Source: Diplocarpon mali (lineage: Eukaryota; Ascomycota; Leotiomycetes; Helotiales; Drepanopezizaceae). From it: DNA of 64,000 nucleotides. Below, piece after piece: positions 44,614 through 56,200 of the stretch. Under the pieces are notes generated by a model. It saw only the letters and a list, made by a program, of their open reading frames with translations, was not told the DNA's origin and did no database searches. The stretch covers positions 57,509 to 121,508 of the forward strand of contig JAENRP010000118.1 of NCBI GenBank assembly GCA_024741835.1, read 5' to 3'. Within the stretch, counting starts at the first letter, position 1; every line of letters begins with the position of its first letter. The position numbers were made by a program, and so were the translations under genes.

Positions 44614-45368
44614 ATTAGCACGAAAGCCAAGGACGGCAACACTTGCTTGGGTCTTCTATACTCGTACCGTCATGTCAGCTATGCTTTACTGCTTAGGCCA
44701 TGGCTGCGGCTCTCGATACCTGAATGGATTGGGATTATACTCATAGCTTCGACTTTTCCTAACTCAACAGACCTACTGGTTTTTTTTTTTCCATACTCAC
44801 ATCTACACCCATAATCACGCTTGCTTGTACTTGCGCGTACCGGTAGCGAGTTCCAATAGCAAAGAAGATGGTCGGAGGGAAGGCCTGAACCCAGAGACGG
44901 GCTGCTGCTTACAAGTTCCAGTCAGGGCCTCGTCTATATGTATCCAACCTCTCCTCCCCTACCTCGTCACCTGAGACAAGCTTGGCCTTGGGTGATGGCT
45001 ACGAACTAGCCTGTTCCCAAATACTTACTTATACTTACTCACACTTGTCATATCTTGTGACACTTCAACTTACTCACATGCTTGCCTATCCTTCCTAGTC
45101 AAATGCTAGCCAACTAGCCCGAACAGAGCCCCTGATCCGAAGATACCCTGATCCTGTCTCGTGATGTGAGATAAGGTCGAGTTGAAGAAGTAGCCATAAT
45201 GAGAACGAGAATGATACAAAAACCAACAAATGAGAAGGCTGCGCTAGCTTCCATTTCCGTAAACGCCTGAGAATGGAGAAAGGAAAAGTGCCAGCTATAA
45301 AGGGGATATACATCTTTCTATCCACCTAGGAAACTTGGCCGGTTTACCGAACTAGGCTCTGATGGTCT
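44614..45368. other. intergenic, no gene seen
   Basis: Moderately AT-rich with a T-run near 44782 and several CACTTA/ACTTACTCAC repeats near 45020-45090. It holds the 3' flank of the SIS-domain gene. Confidence 0.5.
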
Positions 45369-46604
45369 CTACTCAACCCTCATACTTCCCACCTCCAAAA
45401 TCCCCACCACCACCCCCTCCACCACCGTAGCGAGCAGATCCCCATCGTCCTTATCCACCACCCACTCCCGCGCCTGCTGCACCCCCATCTCGGCTGGGAC
45501 GAGGATCCACTCCCGCCGCGATACCATCAGCCCGCTGATGCACGACGCCGGCTCTTCCATGTCGTCTGGCGCCAGCCGTTCAATACGGCGCGGCGGCACT
45601 ACGACATTTTCACCGTGCCGCACCCACCCAGACTTTGATTTATACGCTGCCAGGAGGATGTGGGCGCCTGTTACGGCGGCGTGGCTGACATCTGGGATGA
45701 GGGAGAGGGGGAGGGCTAGGTCTGCCAGTTTCTGAGTTGGGCTACGGGTCTGGTTCTCGTTCTGGGAGGTTGGGGGAACCGGTACAGTGCTGATGGCTTG
45801 CCCAATGGCGCCCCCCGGGTGGTTCTGCGAGAAAACGGCTTGGACGTTGATGTGCAGCTCGTTGGAGATGACGACAGCTAGGGCATCGCCGAGGGCGAGG
45901 GCCATTGTCGTCGACGTCGTGGGCGCGTTAAAGCCGAAGCATTCTGTTTCGGACTTGTGGATGGGGGCGGGGAGGAGGATAGCATCGGGACGCTGCCTGA
46001 TTATCTCACAGGTCGAGGGGTGGGTGTGGGAGGTCATGATGATGAGTGGTAGCGTTGCATCCAAGTGCGGTAGTAGTGAGAGCAGCTCGGGCGTTTTGCC
46101 AGAGAAGGTAATGAGGAGGATAGTGTCATGCTTCCCAACTTTTCCCAAATCCCCGTGGAGGGCCTCTGTGGGGTGCAGGTAGGTAGCGTGGATCTTGAGG
46201 CTGTTCATCGTCGCGACGAGCTTCTTGGCGATGTGCCCGCTCTTGCCGACGCCGCTGATGACAAGCTTGCCTTTGTCGCCGCGAAAGCGCGTGATGGCTT
46301 CGACGGCAGCATCAAAGCCGCCGCGCGCGATGGGCTCGGTCTCATAGAGACGTGTGAGGCATGAGAGCGCGGTGGCCTCTGTGCCGAGCACGTGCACGGC
46401 ATTGGACAGACGCGTGCAGGAGGATGGGCAGCGCAAGCTGAGCTCCGGGGGGGTCATGGACATCAAGTCGTCCAAAGGGGGCGAGAGAGACCGCCTGCAT
46501 GGTGTCGCTGGAGAAGGAGGTGATGGCGGAGGGGCCGAAGGCGTATGCGGGGCGTGTAAGAGGTAGACCTCGCTGTTCTGGACGGGGTGATGGTCTACCG
46601 TCAT
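45369..46604 (-). CDS. KpsF/GutQ-type SIS sugar-phosphate isomerase
   Basis: Single exon, 411 aa from ATG at 46604 (MTVDHHPVQNSEVYLLHAPH). After a Pro/Ser-rich leader, the SIS domain spans about residues 85-260: GKLVISGVGKSGHIAKKLVA, HATYLHPTEALHGDLGKVG, TILLITFSGKTPELLSLLP, NAPTTSTTMALALGDALAVV and FSQNHPGGAIGQ. These match the motifs of bacterial D-arabinose 5-phosphate isomerases (KpsF/KdsD/GutQ), including HP.EA.HGD.G, PT.STT...GDALA and the final HPGG. In bacteria the enzyme makes arabinose-5-P for KDO; fungi lack KDO, so the substrate here may differ (inference). The bacterial C-terminal CBS pair is not evident; instead about 130 residues of unrecognised sequence end EVGSMRVE. Confidence 0.88.
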   Translation of the reverse strand: MTVDHHPVQNSEVYLLHAPHTPSAPPPSPPSPATPCRRSLSPPLDDLMSMTPPELSLRCPSSCTRLSNAVHVLGTEATALSCLTRLYETEPIARGGFDAAVEAITRFRGDKGKLVISGVGKSGHIAKKLVATMNSLKIHATYLHPTEALHGDLGKVGKHDTILLITFSGKTPELLSLLPHLDATLPLIIMTSHTHPSTCEIIRQRPDAILLPAPIHKSETECFGFNAPTTSTTMALALGDALAVVISNELHINVQAVFSQNHPGGAIGQAISTVPVPPTSQNENQTRSPTQKLADLALPLSLIPDVSHAAVTGAHILLAAYKSKSGWVRHGENVVVPPRRIERLAPDDMEEPASCISGLMVSRREWILVPAEMGVQQAREWVVDKDDGDLLATVVEGVVVGILEVGSMRVE

Positions 46605-48700
46605 GGTGAGCGTCGAGTGCGGAAGTCGAGCCGGTAGATGGAAGGTGACCCAGGGGAATATATGGACTGTAATATGTCCGAGTCCGAGACAGCGTGCACA
46701 CGGCACGTACTTGTATGATGCGTACTTGTGATGACTTGGGTCTGCAGGTGGTTAGCAGGAGCAGGCAGAGCGCAGAACGCAGGATGAAGAAAATCAACAT
46801 GTAGGAGCATACCGATCAGTGGTTCTGTATATCTTCTCCCTCGTCACCAAGACGACGCGCAATCAATATAAAATCGGAACTACGGCGTGAAGCCTCTATC
46901 CGCGTAATCTTGGGGTTTCGGGGCAGTCGGTAGTCGGGGATGTCCCCGAGTTGTTACGGTGAGCGGCACCGTCGGTAGACTATTGTCGGCTTCAGATGGA
47001 ACGGAATGTGAATCGACGTTTACGGAGCATCCTGAATTGGTTGCTGGGCGACATAAGGACTCCGACCAGGTCGCGTAGCAAGCAGATTGGTGTCTTCGAT
47101 CTTTGTGGTAGGGTGGTTGGATGTGGGATCCACGGTGGAATCAGGGCCGGGGGTGAGGGGTTTATCTTTGTTTTCTCTTGATGCGAGCAGTCGAGGAACG
47201 AGAAGGATCAGGGCGAGCTTATCGACGCATTGAGACTTTTCGGCTCAGGCTCCATCTCGGTGGTTTTTCGAGGCCCACGGCAAGGTAGTGTTGTGCGTAG
47301 AAAGGGGCTCAACCCTGCTGATCTCCATTTCCAGCGGCGGTGCAGCAGCAGTAGCACCACCAGCAGCGGTGCTGTACTCTGCACATTCCGTGGTGCCCCT
47401 ATTTGATGCTTGAGGCTGGTGAGATGCTGGCTTCTCCTCCCAGGCGCCATGTCGCTCTGTAGACGTGCATACCCCAGTTCGTCTGGCCTTACTCGGACTT
47501 GGTACTCGGTAGCAGGTCAGCACGCCATTGCGCCCCAGGCCCGACACGGGCTGCATACGCCGTGGGCACGCTGGCAGCTAGCTGCTAGCTGAATGGGAAA
47601 AGTCATCGAGTCATCGAGTCGAGGAGTCATGATCTGAGGCGTCGGCTTGATCTTGATCTTGGTCGTGGTCTTGACTTGGATCTTGACCTGGCTTGATCAT
47701 GTATCGACGGTGGGAGTTCTTGGGCAAAAAAGTGAGAGTCCGGGGCGGTGAGAGCGGGCTAGTAAGTGCTCGGAGCGGTACAACCCTTGTCCGGCCTGCA
47801 TCTGCGCGTACACCACTCCGTGAGCCTCCTCTTCGGTGTAGTCAGTGCAGCGCCATCCAAGACCCTCATTCTCTCTCTTCACTTCTGATCTGGCCGATGC
47901 GCGACAGGAATGCGCTATTGTGCAGTATCGATTCGCATCGCACGGGCTTCGACTGGGCCTGGCTTGGCAGATCCGACTCGGCGGTGTGGCCCTCCTCCGA
48001 GAGCAAGGAAGAATGAGGTGGAAGGTGGAGAAGATGCTTTAACCCAGAGGTGAGCCGTTGCTTGTAAAATGACCAAGGAGAAGGGCTGTAGAGAGGCACG
48101 TTTGCTAATAGCTGGAAACATTACAGCTCCGGGTCTACTCGCAAATGCGCACGCCATACTACATGAGCCAGGCATGCGACTCAGTCACGTCGTTTGTGCT
48201 GAACCGCAACAAGCCGTCGTTGCGACACAGCTTGATAGAGTTAGAGCCAGGCCGGAGAGACAGCTAATAGTAACCCTGAGCATCATCCGGACCCAGCAGT
48301 GGTCTATCTGCACGTGCGCAGAGGGACGAGTACAGTACTACGCCAGCACGGATTGCTGTGTGCAGTAAAGAGGCGACTGGCTGTATCTGCGGCGGCGTGG
48401 CTTTCTTGGGAGAGGTGGTGCAACGGCTACTCGTCTCAAGGCTTCAGCGCTGCAAGCATGACTCTGGGACAATGAGGTGCTGCATCGTATCGTCTCTGTA
48501 CGTATAGAGTGTTTACAGTAGCTAAGGACATGAGATATCGGCTCTCGATACTCGTACAATTTTTCGATCTACCTCGTCAGTGGGTTGCAAGCCTTCCTGG
48601 TACTTCAAGGGTAGTATGGCCGTGCTGAGAATATTCTCTTGCCTACTTACAAAAAGGAGGCTCGCTAACCCGAATCCCTGGGACTTTTCATAAAGCTTGA
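46605..48700. other. intergenic, no supported gene
   Basis: GC-moderate. A cryptic CTTGAT/CTTGGT repeat lies at about 47645-47700, and CATCGAGT tandem units near 47603-47620. Frames on both strands overlap and none has family features. The promoter of the SIS gene is at the left edge. Confidence 0.5.
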
Positions 48701-50097
48701 TATACAAATTCTGCGTCGAGAAACCTGAGGCGAGCAGTAAATTTGATTTTGCTTATGACTAAGTTCAATAGCATGCATAAATTGATTACCTAGTATTGAT
48801 ACGATATGTCAACTGAAGCCTCTATTTCGGCTTTCGGAATCAAAATTTTGTTTTATATCGGTTGTTATGTAGGGTAATAAAAACACCCTATCATGGACAC
48901 GCTGATTAGAAAGTGTTATACTAGGTATACAGGCTGCCGAAAATAAGGGAATGCATTGACCTCTGCTCAATTTAGGTGAGCTACTCACCTCCCAAGCAAG
49001 AGATCTAGCTCTCGTCTCACCTCCCCTTGGCTTCTGGTCTACCTGCTAGAACCTTGACGTCGTCTTATCTATCTAATAACCTGCTAGGAAGCTGGGAGCT
49101 AGAAACAAACCTGCCTGTTCCAGAAACACCGGCACAGTATGTGTTGGGTTGGGTTGGTGATACGAATCGTAACTTTACTCTAGCGTAGCGTTAACCCTGA
49201 TAGGCAAGCATAGGAATCTGAGTGCTCGAGAGCTTGTCCGGCTCAAATATTTATACTTCCTGTATTTTGACCGCAGTAAAGTATTACGGTAAATCAGATG
49301 CTTAGTATCAGAAAGCTCTCGTTTGGTTCTGTGCCTGATCAAGCTAACTTCCTTAAAACTTACCGTAAATCTTAGAGCCGGAAAAGGCTCAACAAAGCCA
49401 ACGTTGTAGCAAAACAATGTCTCGTCTATTGTCGTCTGCTTGGGCTTATTCCCTTGCAACATATAACATTCCCGTCCTGCAAATACTACTAATTTCCAAT
49501 CTTCTCTGCTAACTATCCACAACAAGTGACATATCTAAGATTATCATCTGCCACCGTTCTCGTTGCTGTCAAACGTTACAATAACTAGCCCCCCGCTCAC
49601 GTTGCACATCTCATGCACTACGTAAAGGTATTGCGAAGCAGCACGTCTGCAGAAGATGTGATAGACAGACGCAGTCGTTAGCGAAGATTAGCTCATTGGA
49701 CTTTCTAGGCCAATGTGCCGTGCTGTATAGAGCAAGGGAAAAATCTGGGTCGCTTGCGGATGTTCATGGTCTCGCTTGCTGTCCTGAGCAGCTAGGAGCG
49801 AGGAGAGTTCTTGAAAATTGATTGCCTGGATCTTGAGCTATCAGAGAGCTGCGAGCCATATGGGCTACCCTCGCGCGCTGCTACGCTAAGAAGGTACGTT
49901 GAAGCAGGGAACGCCTCGAGTGCTCCATGACACTTGCTCTGGAATGAAGACATTCGGGTAGGAGTTGTTAATGTCTCTGATGGACTGAGTAGTGCAGGTC
50001 TTGGCATAATGTTTTGGATTGTCGTCTGGATTGCTTGACCTCCCAGCTACATTCTTCGATGCCCATGGATCTCAAGTTTCAATACGCTTGGACGTGG

Positions 50098-50814
50098 ATA
50101 TCTAGGGCCCTGTTTCTTACAAAAGGTTAGCAAATTTTCTCGGAAATTTCAAAGTAGAGTAGTAGCTTTCCCTTAGCATAGCTTTAACTCTATTCAGTAA
50201 GTACAGGAATTCAAGTAGCGATTATGGTAAAAGGCTCGCTCGTATTGAACATCTTTAGTCTGACCCCTGAAGGAGCCCTAGAAACTATAACTAAGATGCC
50301 AAAGCGCGAGGAATGACCAATCTTTGGATATAGAATAACCAGATTCTACTTTGAAAATATACAACCTCTGTAAATTCTTCTCTTATTGATTTCTTATGCT
50401 CTACGAGTTCCTTGTTACTACTCAGCTGAACTACCGGGCTAGAACTCAAGATTTATTACACGTGAATATTTCATTCGGCGTTATAATAATATCAGAATAA
50501 GAAAGCTTTAAGAATACCGTAATGAAGTATCGTTACATATTATCATGATTATGTTCAAGAAGCCTGTCTTTTTTATTCCAAAAGCGTCGAAAAGCTAGGT
50601 AAATTTATAAAAAATTACTCTCAAATGGTCCTGCAAAGGAACTAGCTCGTTTAGTTAAACCAAGCACTAGCTACATACTATCTGACCATTTAAGAGCTTG
50701 AATTCCTCAAAAAATCCACGTAATCTTCGATCTAATTACGCCAAATTTCAAAANNNNNAAAAAAAAAAAAAAAAAAGTATCGCAAGTTTTTGAACCGAAC
50801 AGGGCCCAAGATAT
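50098..50814. mobile_element. candidate non-autonomous DNA transposon (MITE), about 717 bp
   Basis: The left end ATATCTAGGGCCCTGTT (50098-50114) and the reverse complement of the right end AACAGGGCCCAAGATAT (50798-50814) match in 16 of 17 positions. Inside, weaker similarity continues (CAAAA block at both ends). The interior is AT-rich without a coding frame. GGGCCCTGTT-type termini recall PIF/Harbinger Tourist-like elements (from memory). A target-site duplication is not obvious and the A-run plus N gap interrupt the right part. Confidence 0.5.
50754..50758. other. small assembly gap (5 N)
   Basis: Five N within a poly-A tract. Confidence 1.
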
Positions 50815-51130
50815 GAGCCCGACCCAAGTCACCCGACTGTCTTTAGGACCCTACTCAACTAGCATAGACAAAGGGTGGTGATTGAGAAACCTGTCTGAAG
50901 CTAATCCCGGTTCGAATTATCTGTTACATAGCACTCGGGTGGTGGCTTTCTCCCTATGAATCAAACACGGCCTAGCGTTTATTGAATCGCTTTCTATAAT
51001 CCTATGTACATCCTCGCCCCTTTTCTTCCTTTTCATCTTCCCTACACAAAGCCTATTGAGTAGAGACTTGGGCCACTGAATCTCAAAATCTGAATTCTCG
51101 GGGCTAAGCCAAATTGGCCACTCATCTCTC

Positions 51131-51635
51131 TCATACTGAGCACGGGTCGTCAAATCCGTCCTTATTCAGGTCCGCTCCGTTCGCAAAGCAGAACTCGTAG
51201 ATCTTGTTTTCCTTGTCGTAGGCGAAGGCCAATGAGGAGGCGCCTTTGTCGAGCTCGATCTGTCTTTTGTGAGGGTGGAACAATAAGTAGTGCAGGTGGC
51301 TGATGTGAGGGATGAAAGAGGGGTACTGACTGTATACAGGCGATAAGGAAAGAAGAGGGGAAGGGCGAAAGAGGGAGAAAGACAAATAAGGGAGAAATAA
51401 AACATACAACATAATAAGGCAGGTTTATCGTCGCGCATCGCCGGCTAGCTACCTTTGTCGCGTTGTCCTCCACAGGCGGGACGTTCGCAGCAATGTGCGC
51501 CTTTACTAGCTCGTGCTGCTCTGTCGTCGTCCATATCGCTGTCCCTGTGGCGGTAGGGCAGCTCAGCGCTTCGGGGAAGCCGTTGAATGTCAGTCCTGCT
51601 GCGATTGCATGGAGGGCTGGGAGTGAGATGGTCAT
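51131..51635 (-). CDS. small hypothetical protein, 103 aa, two exons
   Basis: Exons on the minus strand: 51635..51453 and 51259..51131; the intron is 193 bp (GTAGCT donor, very pyrimidine-rich, ending AAAGACAG). It starts MTISLPALHAIAAGLTFNGF. The first exon contains SCPTATGTAIWTTTEQHELV; the second has KGASSLAFAYDKENKIYEFC and ends KDGFDDPCSV. Three Cys in total. The N-terminus is moderately hydrophobic and might be a weak signal peptide, so secretion is uncertain. Family not recognised. Confidence 0.65.
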
Positions 51636-53278
51636 TCTTGTTTTTGTTTTCTTTTGTAGAGATCTTGATTAGTTCTTGAATCAGGTGGGATTAGTTTACG
51701 GGACGCCTGGAGAGGCTGAATGATGAGTTAGAAGTCGGAATTTGGATCTAGAATGGAAGGATGCCTTTGAGTCAGTATGATCTAATCTATGCTTCCTTGG
51801 CTAAGATAGACTCCAAAACGAGCACTTGGTTTTCTGTCTATCTCACCGTCTGATGATGTTGATGGGACCCTTGTTTCGCTTAGAATGAGGAGCGACCAAC
51901 AAAAGCCGCGCTCTCGCGTGATGAGACCGCCTATTTTCGGACATCATATGCTGCAAACATATCTTATTCCTTCCGACTTGGCAATCTGACGCAAGAAAGC
52001 TGTATGGTAATTTGATGGATTTTGTACCAAACATTGAAGGTCGCGTAAGGCTTCTAAAATTTCCAAGTTTTGTAACACAACATTGATAAAACGTTTTTTT
52101 AAAACGTTTTTAAAGCTAAATACAGAAGATATTTTTTTCTTCTTAATATACTGCATTACTTCTAGACTCAATGGCAAGAGCACGAAACGCTGTAGTCGGA
52201 TCCAGTATAAGGAGAACTAGTATAAAGACTCCTTAAGTTTTGCATTTAGTCCTGTACACCTACAGGGAAACCCTGATTCTTTAGATAAGAGTCTAACCTA
52301 CAACTTTGTCAATACTTATTCCCTATAGATCTTTGGCAAGTATATTCTCGAGGCGCCTAGGCAAATGGAGTTGCCTGAGGTTTCTTATTCGAACGCTATT
52401 CCCATACTCCTTCACACAGTACGCGAACCATTCCGAGCCAGGAAGCGAGGCATCAACGCTTGTATGTATCCGACTCTCTCAGCATTCGATTCACAGGCCG
52501 TGCTGACTATTAAATCACCAAGTCGCGGGTGACACATGAACTCTTCTGGCATCACAGATAATGCCACATCGACAGTTATTATGGGTTTTCACAGTTATCA
52601 TCACCCGGGCTCGATAAACCTCCTCCTTCCAGCCAATGATCGCGAGGCAGCGGGACGGCAGAACGGGCCGTCCCAAGAAAGCCGCGACCAGTCGGGGAAT
52701 TCCATTTTCGCTTGTTGACTGAGGAGTCACCACCGAGCAACCGAAGTCACATGCACTCGAGGTCTGAGCTCACATTCTCTTGCTATGTTGCATCTGCCCC
52801 GCGTCTTCGTGCTACGCGGATCTTGCGCGTCGTTGAAATCATTTGTATTCACGACTACGCCCTGCTTATAACAACTTACGATTTCCACAAGTCCTGCGCC
52901 GGCAATGCGCTGGAGAGTTAAGGTACGTGAGGCTGCGAGCGCAATGCTTTATGGAACACTGGAGTGCTAATTCGCGACGGTCGCCCCTCAGAATTGCTAT
53001 GCACGCGATTTAAACTGAGACCGACGCGTCGTCCGCCTCATCCATCCCGGATGCGCAGCTACAGCCATTCACGAGATATATAAAGACGCGCTTTTCCCGC
53101 GCTCAATGCGACGGCTCAGCTCTGCACAGCTCGAGAAAATTCAGAGACGCGGGCCTGCCATTGCGCCGCCGCATCACGACATCGCCCTCGATGCGACACG
53201 GCTTCAAAAGAGGCTCCATCCCTCTCGATCTGTATCTGCCTTTCAATCCCATCCCCGTTTCTCTGCGGACTGTTGCCC
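51636..53278. other. intergenic, no supported gene
   Basis: Contains a short AAAACGTTTT direct/palindromic duplication near 52087-52110. The last 300 bp are the promoter and leader of the large gene at 53279; a TATATAAAGAC TATA-like element lies near 53075-53090. Confidence 0.5.
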
Positions 53279-56200
53279 ATGGCCGCCCGGGCGGGACCCA
53301 GCACGCCGCTCGTGAATAGAGTTACGCGTGATGAGCATGTTATTGAGCTGAGGCTTCCCAGTGGGAGGTGCAATTATACGAACCTGAGCTCGAATGGGAC
53401 TGCGCCGGTCTGCGGATGCCGCCGCTTCTGGGACAAGACGCTGGCGGCTCCCGGGACTATGTTTGGAGATAGCGTCCCGAGGGCACAAACCAAGTCGGGA
53501 TTCTGCATGTGTGGGCATCACGCCTGCTACCATGATAATGAACCGCAGAATCAAGCCGGACGAGTCTCTGCCGATGTTACCATGGCAGAAGCCCCCCCGA
53601 ACTCACTCCAGAATGCTTCTCCTAGACAAGCTTCGGGGCAGATGCAGAATCCAGCAGGCGAGGTAGGGCGCCAGGAATCGGCCCCTGATACTCTTCAATG
53701 GGGCCGCTATTTACACGCCGAATCTGTCAATAGTATGCCTGCGATCCCGTCTCAATGCTTGCTTCCCTCTGACACTGCCTCCATGAATTCCGCAAGTCAG
53801 ACAACGTCTATCCGCCCTTCTGGCATAGGCCGAGCGTTCAATATAATTTCAACAGTCGATTCTGGGATTGCCTCTGTTCAACAGCCCCTGAACGATAGGA
53901 GAATGCAAATGTACGAGGATCCCAACGGGAATGTCTGCATGCAAAGTCTCACGGACATCGCGACTGCTAGTGCGCGTGCTTCTCAAGATCCAGTCATTGC
54001 CGCCGATTTTGCCAAAAATATCCACAGTGTAAAGGATGCTATTGAGAAGTACACGCAAGGTAATGCGCGAGTGTCTGCGAAGCCTGTTGCCCAGAAGAAT
54101 TACCAGTCTCAGTTGAATATCAAGCAATGCGAATCCCCCCCTGGACTTGTGGCTCTCACTCAGCACGAGGGTGCTGCTGAAGCGACTCTCATCCATCGAC
54201 TGCGACATCTAGTCAATAATCTATCGGAGTATCCCACCAAGATTTATAACCATGAGACTCGTCTTAGCCTGCTTGAGAATACTACGCTCCACCACCCTGA
54301 AATAGATGACCTGCACGAAGCTGATGATCGTCTGGATAACAGAATTTGCGAGATCGAGGAGAGAATCCGAGACGTCGAGAAAGCACAAGCTGTCATCAAC
54401 GACGCGAGTAGCGTTGGGAGTCGGCAGATCGAGTCGTTCGACTCGAGGTTATCAGTCACCTCCTCCGCCAGAATTGTCTCAGCGATAGACCGTCTCGACT
54501 CTTCCCGTCTTGAGGCCCTCGAAGCGCAGATAGCTGAGCTCCAAGCTACCGCTTTGCCATCTCACTCTCGTCCCTGGGAGGTCGAGGTTGTGTTTCTGCC
54601 TTTCGGCTCACAGCTTATGGGCATCTGGTCATCTCAGCAATCTATGAGTCAACGCTCGAGGGTTAGTAGGGTGGCCGAAGATTCGTGGACGCATAACACT
54701 TCTTTGGCTGCTGCTCAAGCTTGTCTCACTGCCCATGACCAGGCTTCTGCTTGGGAGAGGTCTGCTACAAATCTTTCTGACCAGGATTCCTCGTGGTTGA
54801 TGGCTAGGGCTTGTGGGGTGAAGAGTAAGGTGGATGAACGGCTTAGGAGCCGAGGACTCGTCAAGCGGATTCGCATTCTTGGGCCTGATGCTCGGGACGT
54901 CCAAGCCGCCATTGCGCAAGCATTCAAGGGCCTGCCGGATGTTCTTATGGAGGATTCATATACTCCACGCGAGGACGAGAACTCAGGGTCGGTTCCGAGC
55001 TCTCTAAGGAACTATCTTGGGTTATCGGCTCCATGGATCCCACTACGCAAGATTCACAAAGACTCTTGCCTTCGATACCTGAATCCACCCGAGATGGTCA
55101 CGCCGGCTCTTTGGACTGTTCCTTTCTTAACTTCTAGCGTTGTCATGAGACACAGTGGAGTCCGACGACTCTATGTCACGCAGCGTGACAGCTACATACA
55201 ATGGCTCGGCACCAACCTTGCAGATTGGACATGGCAGAAGCTGCGACAACTTCCCCGGGTATACCCAGATCAACATGGCTTGGGTCACACTCCAGAAGCC
55301 GACGCCATCGAACCGTGCTGGGAATTCGACGAGCGTCTTGATCCCCCGCACGAGAGCATACACTCATCCTTCGCTTCACACATCTCCTCGCTTAGCATCC
55401 GCTCTCATTCTCACCAACATGACCTCACCTCTCTATCAGACCGCTTTTCCTCCGCAGCACCCTCTCCCAATGTCTCTGCGACGCCGACACCAACTCCCTA
55501 CGCCCCCCCGCTCTCTTTTAAAGGCCGCAACCCTTTCCGGCCCCTCTACGCCCGTACATCCTCCATGCCACTACCCACCACCGTTCCTATCAAATTCTCA
55601 CAACCTCGCCCCGGGAGCAAACGTAGGATCGCCTCTCTCGACCAAGTGCCCTCGCCATCTGCCCCTGGCCCATATTCTCCCTCGAACCAGAAACGCAGAC
55701 GTGCCCGCTCTCCGTCGCGCCCGCAAGATACACCCCGCTATAGCACCGGGTCGCTGAGTCCAATTAATATATTTGACAACGGAACTGAGTCTAACTTCGC
55801 AGACAAGCGCGGCGAGGAGGCCATGACCCCGCTCGCGTACGCAACGCCTCACAGTAACGCGCCGTACTTCGAGCGCGCGGCAAGCAGAAGTAAAAGCAGC
55901 ATCGGGATATACGAAGACGAAGACAATTCCGAAGGAGCGGCCCAAGATCGCGGCGACGATGAAATTGACGAGCATGGAAGCGCCACGGATGAATTCTATG
56001 CCGATGAAGAAGAGGGAGGGTGCGAGAAGAACTACACATCGCAAGCCGAATGCAGGTTTGCCCAAGAGCAGGAGAGGCAGTCTGATGAGGAGTGGGAGGG
56101 GGTTGAGGATGAGTGTGAAATGAATCGTTTGGCAATTTTCCCCTCGCACTCGCTTTCTGAGCGAGGGGGTCCTGTGGCGGGGCTGGGGCTAAATCTTGGT

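Larger units (their letters stand above)
48701..51130. other. AT-rich desert with a candidate MITE and a 5-N gap
   Basis: No supported gene. It contains the inverted-repeat element at 50098-50814 and a 5-N gap at 50754-50758 within an A-run. Confidence 0.55.

Noticed and set aside
49175..49525. 116-codon minus-strand frame
   Set aside because: Starts at TTG, AT-rich, no family features.
50857..50925. tRNA-like GGTTCGAATTA motif near 50908
   Set aside because: No acceptor stem or anticodon arm upstream; probably chance.
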